A stretch of DNA of 62,111 bases from a virus. This document shows, one piece after another, positions 9,504 to 17,640 of this stretch; positions within the stretch are counted from its first letter, which is position 1; each line of letters opens with the position of its first letter. The notes beneath the pieces were generated by a model. The model saw only the letters and a list, made by a program, of their open reading frames with translations, made no database searches and was not told the DNA's origin. The translations under genes were made by a program, and so were the position numbers. Location of the stretch: the IMG/VR virus record IMGVR_UViG_3300044681_000510, positions 1 through 62,111 of that record. The stretch is one strand, 5' to 3'.

Positions 9504-9799
9504 TATTTTTTACACTTTCTACCCTTTGGGCAGCTGGCTTTAGAACCACTAGGACCAGCCCATAGATTCTTACAAGCCCAATATTTTGCTGTTAGTTTAT
9601 TGGTTGCACTAGAACATTTGTGTCTAGCTTTAAAAGATTTTCTAGCCGCTGGAGAATAATTATGACCATAACCAGTTGCTCCAAAATGAATAATCTTTTC
9701 TTTACCGTTTGCACAAGCTTTTACAACACGCTTTTTACCTGCTTTTGGAGATTTGCGTGGTTTATTACATGGCATTGATTTTTTATCTAATTTTTTCAT
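9503..9799 (-). CDS. small Cys- and Lys-rich protein next to portal
   Basis: 98 residues, strongly basic, beginning MKKLDKKSMPCNKPRKSPK and containing six cysteines. The middle segment VVKACANGKEKIIHFGATGYGHNYSPAARKSFKARHKC resembles conserved small proteins adjacent to portal genes in marine T7-like phages. It overlaps the portal stop by one base and is translationally coupled on both sides. The function is unknown. The cysteines might bind zinc. Confidence 0.72.
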   Translation of the reverse strand: MKKLDKKSMPCNKPRKSPKAGKKRVVKACANGKEKIIHFGATGYGHNYSPAARKSFKARHKCSSATNKLTAKYWACKNLWAGPSGSKASCPKGRKCKK

Positions 9800-11415
9800 T
9801 ATTGTAACCCTAGTTGTGATAGATCAATTCCAGCCTGTTGAGCTACTTGAGCAATTCCCTGACCTCCAGTAGCCTGAAGATCCTGTTGGGCAGCTTGGGT
9901 GGCGGTATTAACGACTCCGTTGCTTATGGCTTGTCCAGCCTGCTGCTGCATCTGCATAGCCATTGCTTGCTGTTGAGCTATCTGTTGTTCTTGCATTATC
10001 TGCTCTTCAGATTTTACCCACATTCTTGGATCAAAACCAAGAGATGAAATTAAAGCCTTTGCATATGAATCCCATTTAAATGTTTGTAGGGCTTGTGGTG
10101 GAAGGTTTCTTACCATTTCACCCATTTGCATTAACTTCTGTAAATCTGAGTCTCTACTAAGAGCTTGTAATCCTGTTACAATTTCTATATTTAAAGTACC
10201 GTCTTTATCAAAAAATTGTTCATACATTCTATCATCCATGTCACCATTATTAAGCATTACGAATACAGTTCGTTTAATAATTGGTTCCATTAAATCTCTG
10301 GCAATCGCTGAGAAGGCTCCACCAAGAACTGTTTCTAATTCAGAACCAATCATTCTAACGGCTGTAGCGGTTACGCGATCACCAGTTGGTAATGCTCCTC
10401 TTGTCATTAAGAATGCATCAGATACTTCTTTACGCATTCCATCAACGGCAGCTGAAGTAGCCTGAATTTGTGGATTTAGTGTTTGGGACGGGCTTAAACA
10501 AAAGACATCATTTGTTCTTGCTGGTATAAAAGTACCGTTATTTGCGGATGAAATATCGTCAATTTCAGTAAGACCACTTGGATCTACTCCAATCCAGAAT
10601 GTAGAAGATGCAGCCATCCCCTCAATATGGGATTGTGTATAGTTTTCTAGTGTTGAAAGATCACCTAAAATATCTTCACAATGGGATCTTCCATAATTTT
10701 CACCAACAATACCATACCATCTTAAGGGAATAATTGGAAGAATAGAATATTCTCCTTCCATAATTAATTCACCTTCTTCGTCTTCTTTTCTAGCAAACCA
10801 AGTTTTTTCATCTTCACCTAGTTTATATTGACAATAAATAGTATTATAGCCAACTCTTGTTTCCATCCCGATACCTTCACCAAGAAGATCAACTTCTCCC
10901 TCTGGTTCGATTGGATAATATTCTAGATGAATTATTTCAATTACCTTACCTTGAACATTTCTTTGTAAGACATATTGATCTATTCTTAGGTTTTTAAAAG
11001 AAAAATTATCGTCCATAACAACTAATACATCTCCAACAATAATTAAATGTTGAAGAGCTTGAAATATGTTTTCTCTTAAATTTTGAGAAACAACTTTATT
11101 ATACACTTGATAACTAAGAGTTTCTAAATAAGCTTTTATTTCTGGTGTTGGTTCTGCACCATTCTTAAGACCAAACTTAAAAAATGGTGTATCATTTAGA
11201 GGCATAAGGGCTGATAGCATTCTACTTGCCATCGCAGTAACACCTCTGCTTGCTACAGAAGAATATGGTTGTGGTAATGCAGCATCTTCTGACCATCCTC
11301 TTGGTGGCAGAACAGATGGGATTGTTAGACTAGAGCATTTTCTGGCTAATTCGATTCGGTACTGTCTTCGCCCATCCAGTAGTCTAAATCTTTCGGCTAA
11401 GGTTTGTTCTGCCAT
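9799..11415 (-). CDS. portal / head-tail connector protein (T7 gp8-like)
   Basis: 538 residues, the usual length for this family (T7 gp8 is 536). The N-terminal RFRLLDGRRQYRIELARKCS and PQPYSSVASRGVTAMASRMLSALMP segments, and the later TRGALPTGDRVTATAVRMIGSELETVLGGAFS, are typical of T7-like portals. The C-terminal 80 residues are Q/A-rich helix. The dodecameric portal sits at one capsid vertex, is the channel for DNA packaging and ejection, and joins tail tubular protein A. Confidence 0.93.
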   Translation of the reverse strand: MAEQTLAERFRLLDGRRQYRIELARKCSSLTIPSVLPPRGWSEDAALPQPYSSVASRGVTAMASRMLSALMPLNDTPFFKFGLKNGAEPTPEIKAYLETLSYQVYNKVVSQNLRENIFQALQHLIIVGDVLVVMDDNFSFKNLRIDQYVLQRNVQGKVIEIIHLEYYPIEPEGEVDLLGEGIGMETRVGYNTIYCQYKLGEDEKTWFARKEDEEGELIMEGEYSILPIIPLRWYGIVGENYGRSHCEDILGDLSTLENYTQSHIEGMAASSTFWIGVDPSGLTEIDDISSANNGTFIPARTNDVFCLSPSQTLNPQIQATSAAVDGMRKEVSDAFLMTRGALPTGDRVTATAVRMIGSELETVLGGAFSAIARDLMEPIIKRTVFVMLNNGDMDDRMYEQFFDKDGTLNIEIVTGLQALSRDSDLQKLMQMGEMVRNLPPQALQTFKWDSYAKALISSLGFDPRMWVKSEEQIMQEQQIAQQQAMAMQMQQQAGQAISNGVVNTATQAAQQDLQATGGQGIAQVAQQAGIDLSQLGLQ

Positions 11416-11423
11416 TATTTACC

Positions 11424-11762
11424 TCACTCTGGTCTTGATTGATTAGAAGATAATCCTCTGTATAAACTATCATAAAAACCTGAACTAAGCCTTGTTTGAT
11501 CTGTTTCTTCTTCTTCAGAAACAGCTTTAATTTCTTCCGCTAGTTCAGCTTCAGCAGCCTGCTGCGATGCAATTTTTTCGGCTTCTGCTAATTTTTGAGC
11601 CTCTAAAAGTTCCTTTTCTGCGGAAATTCTTTCTTTTTCCATCTGCTCAATTTTTGACATTCTTTCTTTTTCAGCTTGGTCAGCATATTTTCTTTGTTCG
11701 GCTAATAACTCTTGATATTCAGCCTGAGTCATACCGCCGGATATTGTAGGTGCTCCACCCAT
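11424..11762 (-). CDS. coiled-coil protein upstream of portal
   Basis: 112 residues, nearly all one predicted helix with heptad-like E/K/A/L content from residue 12 to about 85, then a short polar tail. It has a good GGAG before the ATG and precedes portal by 8 bases. Such small coiled-coil proteins lie before portal in other T7-like phages, where they are virion or assembly factors. Exact role unknown. Confidence 0.7.
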   Translation of the reverse strand: MGGAPTISGGMTQAEYQELLAEQRKYADQAEKERMSKIEQMEKERISAEKELLEAQKLAEAEKIASQQAAEAELAEEIKAVSEEEETDQTRLSSGFYDSLYRGLSSNQSRPE

Positions 11763-11773
11763 AATAATTCTCC

Positions 11774-12904
11774 TTAAATTGGTCTTGCCTTAAACTGAGG
11801 CGTTTTTTTAATCGTACGATCAAATTTAGATACCATACCAGCTCTTGCAACAGCCTGTTCTCTAGGGGATACCATTGCTTCTTTGATTGTTACTCTTTCT
11901 TTTTGTTGAACAACATCCACTGGTCTTAGTGATTTTTGAATTGCCTGTAGAGAACCTAATGTAGCTTCTTTTGTACCTCTGGCGGCAGTTAATGAAGTTT
12001 CTGCTGATCTAAGTATTTTTGGTAGTTCAGAAGACATGTTTTTGGCTGTGTCTAAAACAGCTTTATTATATGTTTCGAACCAATCTTTATCAAACTTAGA
12101 ACCAGATTTTAAATATTTTTGTTGATAAGTATTTCTAAGAGATATATTTTTTTCATATTCGGCTTTCAAAGTATTCCAACCTTTTAAATCAGCCATTGAT
12201 AATATATCTTCTGATACCTGTAGTTTGTTGTTAGCTTTATAGAACTTATCTAATTCGGTTTGTAATGAAGATAAACCAGAACCAGAAACGCCATATAGCT
12301 TATTAAGCTCTTCCAGTCTTGACTGTCTTACTCTAAGTGATTCTAACTTAGGTCTAACATCAAAAGCAGATTTAATATTAAGTTGTTTTAATAAATTAGC
12401 TTCTTCTTCTTGAAGTGATTTTAATTTATCTTGTATTTGAGGTGTTCTTGGTTGTCTTGTTGTACCAGTTCCTCTTCTCATTCCAGTTTTTGGTAGTATT
12501 TGAGATATGGAAGAACTTAATTCTTGAACTCTTTGTAATGTTTCTATTTGTTTTTTTGTTTCAACAAGGGGAGATGAAATGTTTTGTTGATTTGTTTTTG
12601 ATTGTTGTCCAAAGAATTCAAAAGCACCCAACACTTCTTTTGTTGGTTTTTTAGCTACCTGAAAAGATTCTGCTTGTTTAATTAATGGAGCTATTTCATC
12701 TCGTCTTTGTCTAATTACGGTATCAGGTTCACCCATTACTCTTTGTCTTGGCCTAATAGCGGTAGGAGTAACTTGGGTAGGTTTTAATCTAGATGTTATG
12801 GTTTGTTGCCTTGCTAATAATGACTCTCTTTGTTGTTGCTGTTCTCTAATTACTTGTGCTCTCTTAATTAGATCAGCTAAATATGAGGAATTAAAATTAG
12901 ACAT
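11774..12904 (-). CDS. large helical protein of the pre-portal region
   Basis: About 376 residues from the ATG ending at 12904, which has AAGGAG 9 bases upstream. The upstream extension lacks a site and overlaps the previous gene further. Composition is Q-, K-, L- and R-rich with long predicted helices and no hydrophobic segment. I recognise no catalytic motif. The position between nucleotide metabolism and portal suggests a virion or assembly protein, but this is inference only. Confidence 0.68.
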   Translation of the reverse strand: MSNFNSSYLADLIKRAQVIREQQQQRESLLARQQTITSRLKPTQVTPTAIRPRQRVMGEPDTVIRQRRDEIAPLIKQAESFQVAKKPTKEVLGAFEFFGQQSKTNQQNISSPLVETKKQIETLQRVQELSSSISQILPKTGMRRGTGTTRQPRTPQIQDKLKSLQEEEANLLKQLNIKSAFDVRPKLESLRVRQSRLEELNKLYGVSGSGLSSLQTELDKFYKANNKLQVSEDILSMADLKGWNTLKAEYEKNISLRNTYQQKYLKSGSKFDKDWFETYNKAVLDTAKNMSSELPKILRSAETSLTAARGTKEATLGSLQAIQKSLRPVDVVQQKERVTIKEAMVSPREQAVARAGMVSKFDRTIKKTPQFKARPI

Positions 12905-13091
12905 TAAATCTCTCCTTTTTCTGCTTTTCATAAGCCAATCTTAACTTTTGTACAACATCTAGTTGACCAGCAGCAAACGCAGATTCCCTAGTAAAATCCT
13001 CAGAGCTTAAATCCTGACTGTATGGAAGAGGCTTGTATATTTTTTCCAGTATCAGTACCAGTTCCTCGCTTATTTGTGGAAATTGATTCAT
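12897..13091 (-). CDS. small hypothetical protein
   Basis: 64 residues beginning MNQFPQISEELVLILEKIY and ending EKQKKERFNV. It overlaps its neighbour downstream by 8 bases and the one upstream by about 90. The ribosome site is weak (AAAGAA), so coupling to the upstream gene is likely. No family recognised. The sequence is compatible with a small helical assembly factor. Confidence 0.55.
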   Translation of the reverse strand: MNQFPQISEELVLILEKIYKPLPYSQDLSSEDFTRESAFAAGQLDVVQKLRLAYEKQKKERFNV

Positions 13092-13233
13092 TATGTAGGT
13101 TCTTTAAATTATTAATTTCTGTTTGTAATTCTTCAACCTTTTCAAAAAGCGTTTTAACTACTAAAGCTAATTCTGGGGTTGATAAAGTTGTTCCTAGTTT
13201 AAGTCTTGTTGACATTTGTTCTCTTGAATACAT
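13000..13233 (-). CDS. small hypothetical protein with a coiled coil
   Basis: 77 residues with AAGGA 7 bases before the ATG. Residues 20-45 form a heptad-like helix (ALVVKTLFEKVEELQTEINNLKNL), and the rest is polar. It begins 9 bases after the ribonucleotide reductase stop and overlaps the next small gene out of frame. Function unknown. Confidence 0.6.
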   Translation of the reverse strand: MYSREQMSTRLKLGTTLSTPELALVVKTLFEKVEELQTEINNLKNLHNESISTNKRGTGTDTGKNIQASSIQSGFKL

Positions 13234-13242
13234 ATTAATTCC

Positions 13243-15126
13243 TTATGATAAATCTACAATTTCACAAGCACCAGCAGTACAGGCCATAGCATGAGAAGAC
13301 TTAGTTGAATCTGTCTTTTCGTATTCCTGTAACAACGACCAATCCACATCTACTTTTGGATATAGGTTGTATGTTCTAGCATCAATCTCTTCAAATGGAG
13401 CCTGAGCATAAACATGATCAGACTTTGGTAAAAACGAGATACCAGAAATTTCATTAAAGTTTTCATATACCCATTGTCCTATAGCTAGAAATTCATCATC
13501 TCCATAAGAGACTGTAATTGATGGTTTGTGGTGGCAGTATGATTGCTGATATGTATGCCATAGTTCAAGATGATCTAAAGCTCTAAGATTTTTTTGTGTA
13601 ATAGAATCTTCAGGAGCTTTCTGAGCAAATGTAAAGATACCAGTTGAATCTGGATTCATTACACAATCTTCACAAGGAACTCCAGCATCTTTCATAAACT
13701 GATACATAGGATCTTTCTTATCAATCCGTACCCGTCTATAATAGAAGTGAGAGTATCTTGGGTGTAGACCGCTAGATGAATCAGCAAGACAGCTTGTTGT
13801 TCCTTCTGGCTTAATACATGTAATTGATTTACTTGGATTAATTCCCAGTTTTTCGGACCACTCAAGATTTATTTTTACAGCATGTTCTCTAAGAGACTCT
13901 AGAGCATGAGCAAGCTTACCCATTCCCTTGGAGCCATTCATAAGAGAGTTATCAAAGATACCAGTCATTGATACTCCAAGTAGTCTTTCTTCTTTACAGT
14001 TGTTTGCCCAATCTTCAGAAAGATATGGGAAGTGGGTAAACATACTTTGGATAGTACCAATAATAGTAGCCATTTCAATTTTCTTTTTGATTGTGGTTAT
14101 TGTATCCTCTTGTCTTAAGACAATCGTACTGAGATTGCAGAATTGATTCGGCCTGAGAATTATTTCTGAACATGGGTTTGTACCATACTCTATGTCGCTT
14201 CTTCTTCCAGACTTTTCCGCTATTATTTTCATCGCGTGACGATTGCATATTCCTCGTTCTCCTGAGTGAGAGTTATACAATTCAGTCCATTCCTCAAGGA
14301 ACTGACCAAGGGGTGGACGATTCTGATAGATTGCTGAGTTATTAGCAAGTGCTCTATGACCACTAGATGCCCACCAAGAACCGCTTTTACACTTGGCCAT
14401 CTCACGATCAGATAGGTCTGAAAGTGAAATCATAGCAGACCTACGAACACCACCAACAATAACTGATTGAGCAATCTTACAACAAATATCGTGACATTCT
14501 AATGCTGTTAATTTACGACCTTTTGCAGCATAGAATGTTTGTGTGACAAATCTAAATACTTCTTCCAAGGGACCGGGACCACTTGCACGACCACCAAATG
14601 TCTTTAGTTTAGCACCTGCTGGTCTTACTCTGCTAGTATCCCATTTTGGATGAACACCCTCATATAGGTTGCATATTAGATCAAATAAAGAATCACACCA
14701 ACCTTCTCTTGAATCAGGTACTTCAATAATCTTATTAAAATTCTTTTCAATTTTATTAGGAACTACTGGTAGTTTTTCTGTACAACGATGTTCAACAGAA
14801 TATCCTACACCAGTACCACACATAAGAATATACATAAGAGTACTGAATGATCTTGCTGAATCAATATCTAAGTAAGAACAGTTATATAAAGCAGTGTGAT
14901 CTCTATCTAGTGCTGGTCCAGCAGTCATAAGACCGCGCATACTTGGTAATACTTGTAGATTTAAAATAGCATCTTTAATATCTGGTCTAGTTGCTAATTG
15001 TGGTGCTTTGCTTGTAAAGTAATCCCACCAACGGTCTACTGTTTCTGACCAAGTTTCTCTACGATTCTCTGACTCAATCCAACGACTATAACGACTTAGT
15101 GCAATAAAGTTTTGAAATGTATTCAT
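13243..15126 (-). CDS. nrdJ: adenosylcobalamin-dependent ribonucleotide reductase (class II, monomeric type)
   Basis: 627 residues. It reduces ribonucleotides to deoxyribonucleotides using vitamin B12 coenzyme. Visible marks are NCSYLDID (first active-site Cys, near residue 80), the TNPCSEI motif with the thiyl-radical Cys319 and Glu321, the IKPEGTTS segment, and a C-terminal Cys pair (CTAGAC) that would re-reduce the active site. It resembles the short monomeric Lactobacillus-type enzyme more than class I. There is no small subunit gene, as expected for class II. It is coupled to dUTPase, whose stop is adjacent to its start. It supplies dNTPs for replication and depends on host cobalamin. 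Confidence 0.92.
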   Translation of the reverse strand: MNTFQNFIALSRYSRWIESENRRETWSETVDRWWDYFTSKAPQLATRPDIKDAILNLQVLPSMRGLMTAGPALDRDHTALYNCSYLDIDSARSFSTLMYILMCGTGVGYSVEHRCTEKLPVVPNKIEKNFNKIIEVPDSREGWCDSLFDLICNLYEGVHPKWDTSRVRPAGAKLKTFGGRASGPGPLEEVFRFVTQTFYAAKGRKLTALECHDICCKIAQSVIVGGVRRSAMISLSDLSDREMAKCKSGSWWASSGHRALANNSAIYQNRPPLGQFLEEWTELYNSHSGERGICNRHAMKIIAEKSGRRSDIEYGTNPCSEIILRPNQFCNLSTIVLRQEDTITTIKKKIEMATIIGTIQSMFTHFPYLSEDWANNCKEERLLGVSMTGIFDNSLMNGSKGMGKLAHALESLREHAVKINLEWSEKLGINPSKSITCIKPEGTTSCLADSSSGLHPRYSHFYYRRVRIDKKDPMYQFMKDAGVPCEDCVMNPDSTGIFTFAQKAPEDSITQKNLRALDHLELWHTYQQSYCHHKPSITVSYGDDEFLAIGQWVYENFNEISGISFLPKSDHVYAQAPFEEIDARTYNLYPKVDVDWSLLQEYEKTDSTKSSHAMACTAGACEIVDLS

Positions 15127-15666
15127 TTAGTTTTTTCCTGTTGATCCAAAGCCACCACTACTTCTTATTGTATCGTTTAAACTATAAACATGCTTTAAAA
15201 AAGGTGAAAAATAATCTAATATAACCAATTGGGCTATTCTATCACCATTAAGTAAAGTATGTCGTTTTGACGAAGAAAAGTTTCTAAGGGGAACTAAAAT
15301 TTCTCCCCTATAATCTGAGTCAATTACTCCAACGCCATTTGTTAAACCAAGTGGAGATTCAACAGATAGGCCGGATCTAATGAATAAAAGACCTACTTTA
15401 CCCTTAGGAATTTCTATTGAAACTCCTGTAGGAACTAGGTGTGTTTCTCCGGCCCTAAATAAAAGGTTGTTTGAAGACAGGTTAGCAATTAGGTCAAAAC
15501 CAGCCGAACCCTCTGTTTTTTGTTTAGGGGTATATCTTGAAACAATGTTTACTGTATTGGGGTGTTTTTTCTTTTTCTTTTTCTTTAGACCCCCTAGCAA
15601 TCTTGTCTTCAAAGCGGTTATTTTAGTCCGCATTAAGTAAATATAGTAATGTATTGTATTAAACAT
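15127..15666 (-). CDS. dut: dUTP diphosphatase (dUTPase)
   Basis: 179 residues. It hydrolyses dUTP to dUMP and pyrophosphate, keeping uracil out of DNA and feeding thymidylate synthase. All five trimeric dUTPase motifs can be seen: GSAGFDL, RSGLS, GVIDSDYRGE, GDRIAQL and SSGGFGSTG. The N-terminal ~45 residues are an extra basic extension with a run of seven lysines. AAAGGG lies 7 bases before the ATG, so I keep this start; a Met 11 codons in is the alternative. A promoter-like element lies just upstream. Confidence 0.94.
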   Translation of the reverse strand: MFNTIHYYIYLMRTKITALKTRLLGGLKKKKKKKHPNTVNIVSRYTPKQKTEGSAGFDLIANLSSNNLLFRAGETHLVPTGVSIEIPKGKVGLLFIRSGLSVESPLGLTNGVGVIDSDYRGEILVPLRNFSSSKRHTLLNGDRIAQLVILDYFSPFLKHVYSLNDTIRSSGGFGSTGKN

Positions 15667-15683
15667 TGCTTAACCCTTTCTGA

Positions 15684-15707
15684 AAATATCTATTAGCTCC
15701 AACAATT
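15684..15707 (-). promoter_or_regulatory. candidate phage promoter element (copy 4)
   Basis: Minus strand GTTGGAGCTAATAGATATTT overlaps the exonuclease stop and stands just upstream of dUTPase. It differs by one inserted base from the element at 39403-39424 and shares GTTGG-GCTA with those at 26454 and 33550. Because part of it is coding, chance cannot be excluded. Confidence 0.4.
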
Positions 15708-16457
15708 GGGAGTCCATAGTTTAATTTCTTTATCAATATCTTTTGATGTTATTTTCTTCTCTGAAACATCCCCACATCTTAGGATTCTTACACATCTAGC
15801 CATAGCTAAACAATAATCATAGGTATATTTTTCTTTATTTCTATCTTTAGCTTGTTCATATGTAGCCAAAACCGCTTGAGTCCAATCTGATTTAGATACA
15901 CTATCTATTAATTTATTTGCTTTGGCTGGACCCATTTTCCATATACCCGGAATATTATCGGTCGTATCTCCGGTAAGCCATTGGATATGGAAGTTTCTAT
16001 CGGCTTCTTCTTCAGATACTAGGACTGGCTCTAGCTCCTTATCCGGGTTCCAATGCCATCCCGGTACACTGCGAAGATCCTTGTCGATTGTGACCGCTAT
16101 ACAGCTTCTAGAGGGGCTTGAGGCAGCTATCCCCATGAAATCATCTGCCTCAATTTGATTACCACACACAAAGTGTTGGCACTCCTCTTTCAGGACATCT
16201 TCTACTTCAAGCCTACATTCAGGGCTTTGTTTTCCAGTATCCCTGTGGGCTTTATAAGAGTCCCATAACTTTCTTCTAAAGTTTTTTGATCTAGGACAAG
16301 AAAAAGCGACTAATACTTCAGTCACCTTTGGGGGTGTCCACTTTACTATGGCATCTTTAACCCAGTCCTCTACATCCTCAATACCTTCAGAATCAGCTCT
16401 AAAGGCAATACGATAAGCTAAAATATCTCCATCAAGAATTGCCTTCATTTTTTTCAT
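15693..16457 (-). CDS. 5'-3' exonuclease, FEN/PIN-like (T7 gp6 role)
   Basis: 254 residues. Motifs are the N-terminal DGDILAYRIAF (metal-binding Asp), CGNQIEADDFMG with an E-AD-D cluster, TIDKDLRSVPGWHWNP, and GDTTDNIPGI (H3TH-type), the usual order in phage 5' nucleases. T7 gp6 is about 300 residues. It would remove RNA primers and degrade DNA ends. The start overlaps the kinase-like gene by 26 bases. It is followed by dUTPase. Confidence 0.88.
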   Translation of the reverse strand: MKKMKAILDGDILAYRIAFRADSEGIEDVEDWVKDAIVKWTPPKVTEVLVAFSCPRSKNFRRKLWDSYKAHRDTGKQSPECRLEVEDVLKEECQHFVCGNQIEADDFMGIAASSPSRSCIAVTIDKDLRSVPGWHWNPDKELEPVLVSEEEADRNFHIQWLTGDTTDNIPGIWKMGPAKANKLIDSVSKSDWTQAVLATYEQAKDRNKEKYTYDYCLAMARCVRILRCGDVSEKKITSKDIDKEIKLWTPNCWS

Positions 16458-17184
16458 CCTCTTCTTCTAAAGCTTTTTCCAGAATATCCATAAGTTCATT
16501 TATGATTTTTTCTGGATCTGGATCTCTATCTTCTCGTCTAGCGGTACATAGTTCACACCCACACTCATCTTGATTTTCTGAAAAGTTAATAGTTAACCCT
16601 AACCACTTATTCATATTAGCTAGACAATGATTTTTTAATGCATTTAAAGTACTATCGTTGGTAACTGTATATTTAAACATCTCTAGATAGTCTTTATTTC
16701 CAGCCTCAATATGGTTTGCTAGTTCTTCGCTTGGGTGCATTCTCCACTCAGCATCTTCATCAATAATTCGTCTTTTACCCTGCTTGACAAAAATAGATAC
16801 AGCGTTTAAGTCTCTAGCTGCTGCAACCTCATTTACATAACGACAGTCATCTACAATAATAATTCTCTCTTTCCAAAACTCGGCATTTAGTAATAGATCG
16901 TTTGTTTCTTCTTTTTCAATTTCTTTTACACGCTTCTTCCATTCATTTACCCAATGATCTGGGTTTTTAACCCGCATGGATTCGCCTAGTGTTTGGCAAA
17001 AGTTTCGATATTCGGCTGGATTACTATCCTTAGTAAGTCCCTTTGCTTTTGCGGCTTCTTTAATACCATGAGCAAAAGGAACAATCTTGGGGGTAAGATT
17101 ATTTTCTAATGCAAACTCAGCAATAATATTAGCTACGGTTGTCTTACCAACTCGTCCTTTACCGCCTATAATAACTGTAATCAT
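16432..17184 (-). CDS. deoxynucleoside monophosphate kinase-like P-loop protein
   Basis: 250 residues. Walker A is GGKGRVGKT at residues 7-15. The later IIIVDDCRYVNEVAAARDLNAVSIFV region resembles phage dNMP kinases and adenylate-kinase-like proteins, with a D-R pair in a strand-loop. The C-terminal 50 residues are acidic and contain CGCELCTARR, a possible metal site not usual in these kinases. It would phosphorylate dNMPs released from host DNA. Overlaps its neighbours on both sides by 26 bases. Specificity cannot be told from sequence. Confidence 0.75.
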   Translation of the reverse strand: MITVIIGGKGRVGKTTVANIIAEFALENNLTPKIVPFAHGIKEAAKAKGLTKDSNPAEYRNFCQTLGESMRVKNPDHWVNEWKKRVKEIEKEETNDLLLNAEFWKERIIIVDDCRYVNEVAAARDLNAVSIFVKQGKRRIIDEDAEWRMHPSEELANHIEAGNKDYLEMFKYTVTNDSTLNALKNHCLANMNKWLGLTINFSENQDECGCELCTARREDRDPDPEKIINELMDILEKALEEEDEKNEGNS

Positions 17185-17632
17185 TTCTTACCTCCTCAAG
17201 AAAACGATGGGGGATATGACCCATCTTATAGTTATAACCAAGATTTTTATTAAGCCAGTTTTGGGCTAAAGTACCACAATGATTAACTTTAAAACCAAGC
17301 CATCTCCCAACTAAATACCATAACAACACTTTATACCAAGTTGATATCTTTTGTGTATCAGTTATATGTTTAATTTGTTCTAAACATATTTCTTTAGTCC
17401 CCATAAACTTTTTATATAATAACTTAGCACCTCTTTTTTCTAACATATATTCTGTAATTAATCTACATCGCTCTCCATCCACCACCATCGGAGAGAGACT
17501 AGAAAAAGGAAGATCAAAAATAATTCCAACATGATTGACTCTAGAGAAGGTGCTCGATTTAATGAGTAAAGTTCTCCACCATCCAAGTCCTTTTGAATTG
17601 TCATAAAATGCAAGGTATATCTCCGCTTTCAT
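17159..17632 (-). CDS. permuted NlpC/P60-like (papain-fold) protein
   Basis: 157 residues. It has the His-first, Cys-later order seen in permuted papain-fold enzymes: VNHVGIIFD near residue 34 and VNHCGTLAQNWLN near residue 116, with hydrophobic strands between. Length and order fit NlpC/P60-type amidase/peptidase or acyltransferase relatives. It lies between polymerase and kinase-like genes rather than in a lysis cassette. It might cut a peptide or lipid amide. The family call rests on this His/Cys order only. Confidence 0.5.
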   Translation of the reverse strand: MKAEIYLAFYDNSKGLGWWRTLLIKSSTFSRVNHVGIIFDLPFSSLSPMVVDGERCRLITEYMLEKRGAKLLYKKFMGTKEICLEQIKHITDTQKISTWYKVLLWYLVGRWLGFKVNHCGTLAQNWLNKNLGYNYKMGHIPHRFLEEVRNDYSYYRR

Positions 17633-17640
17633 AGAAATCC

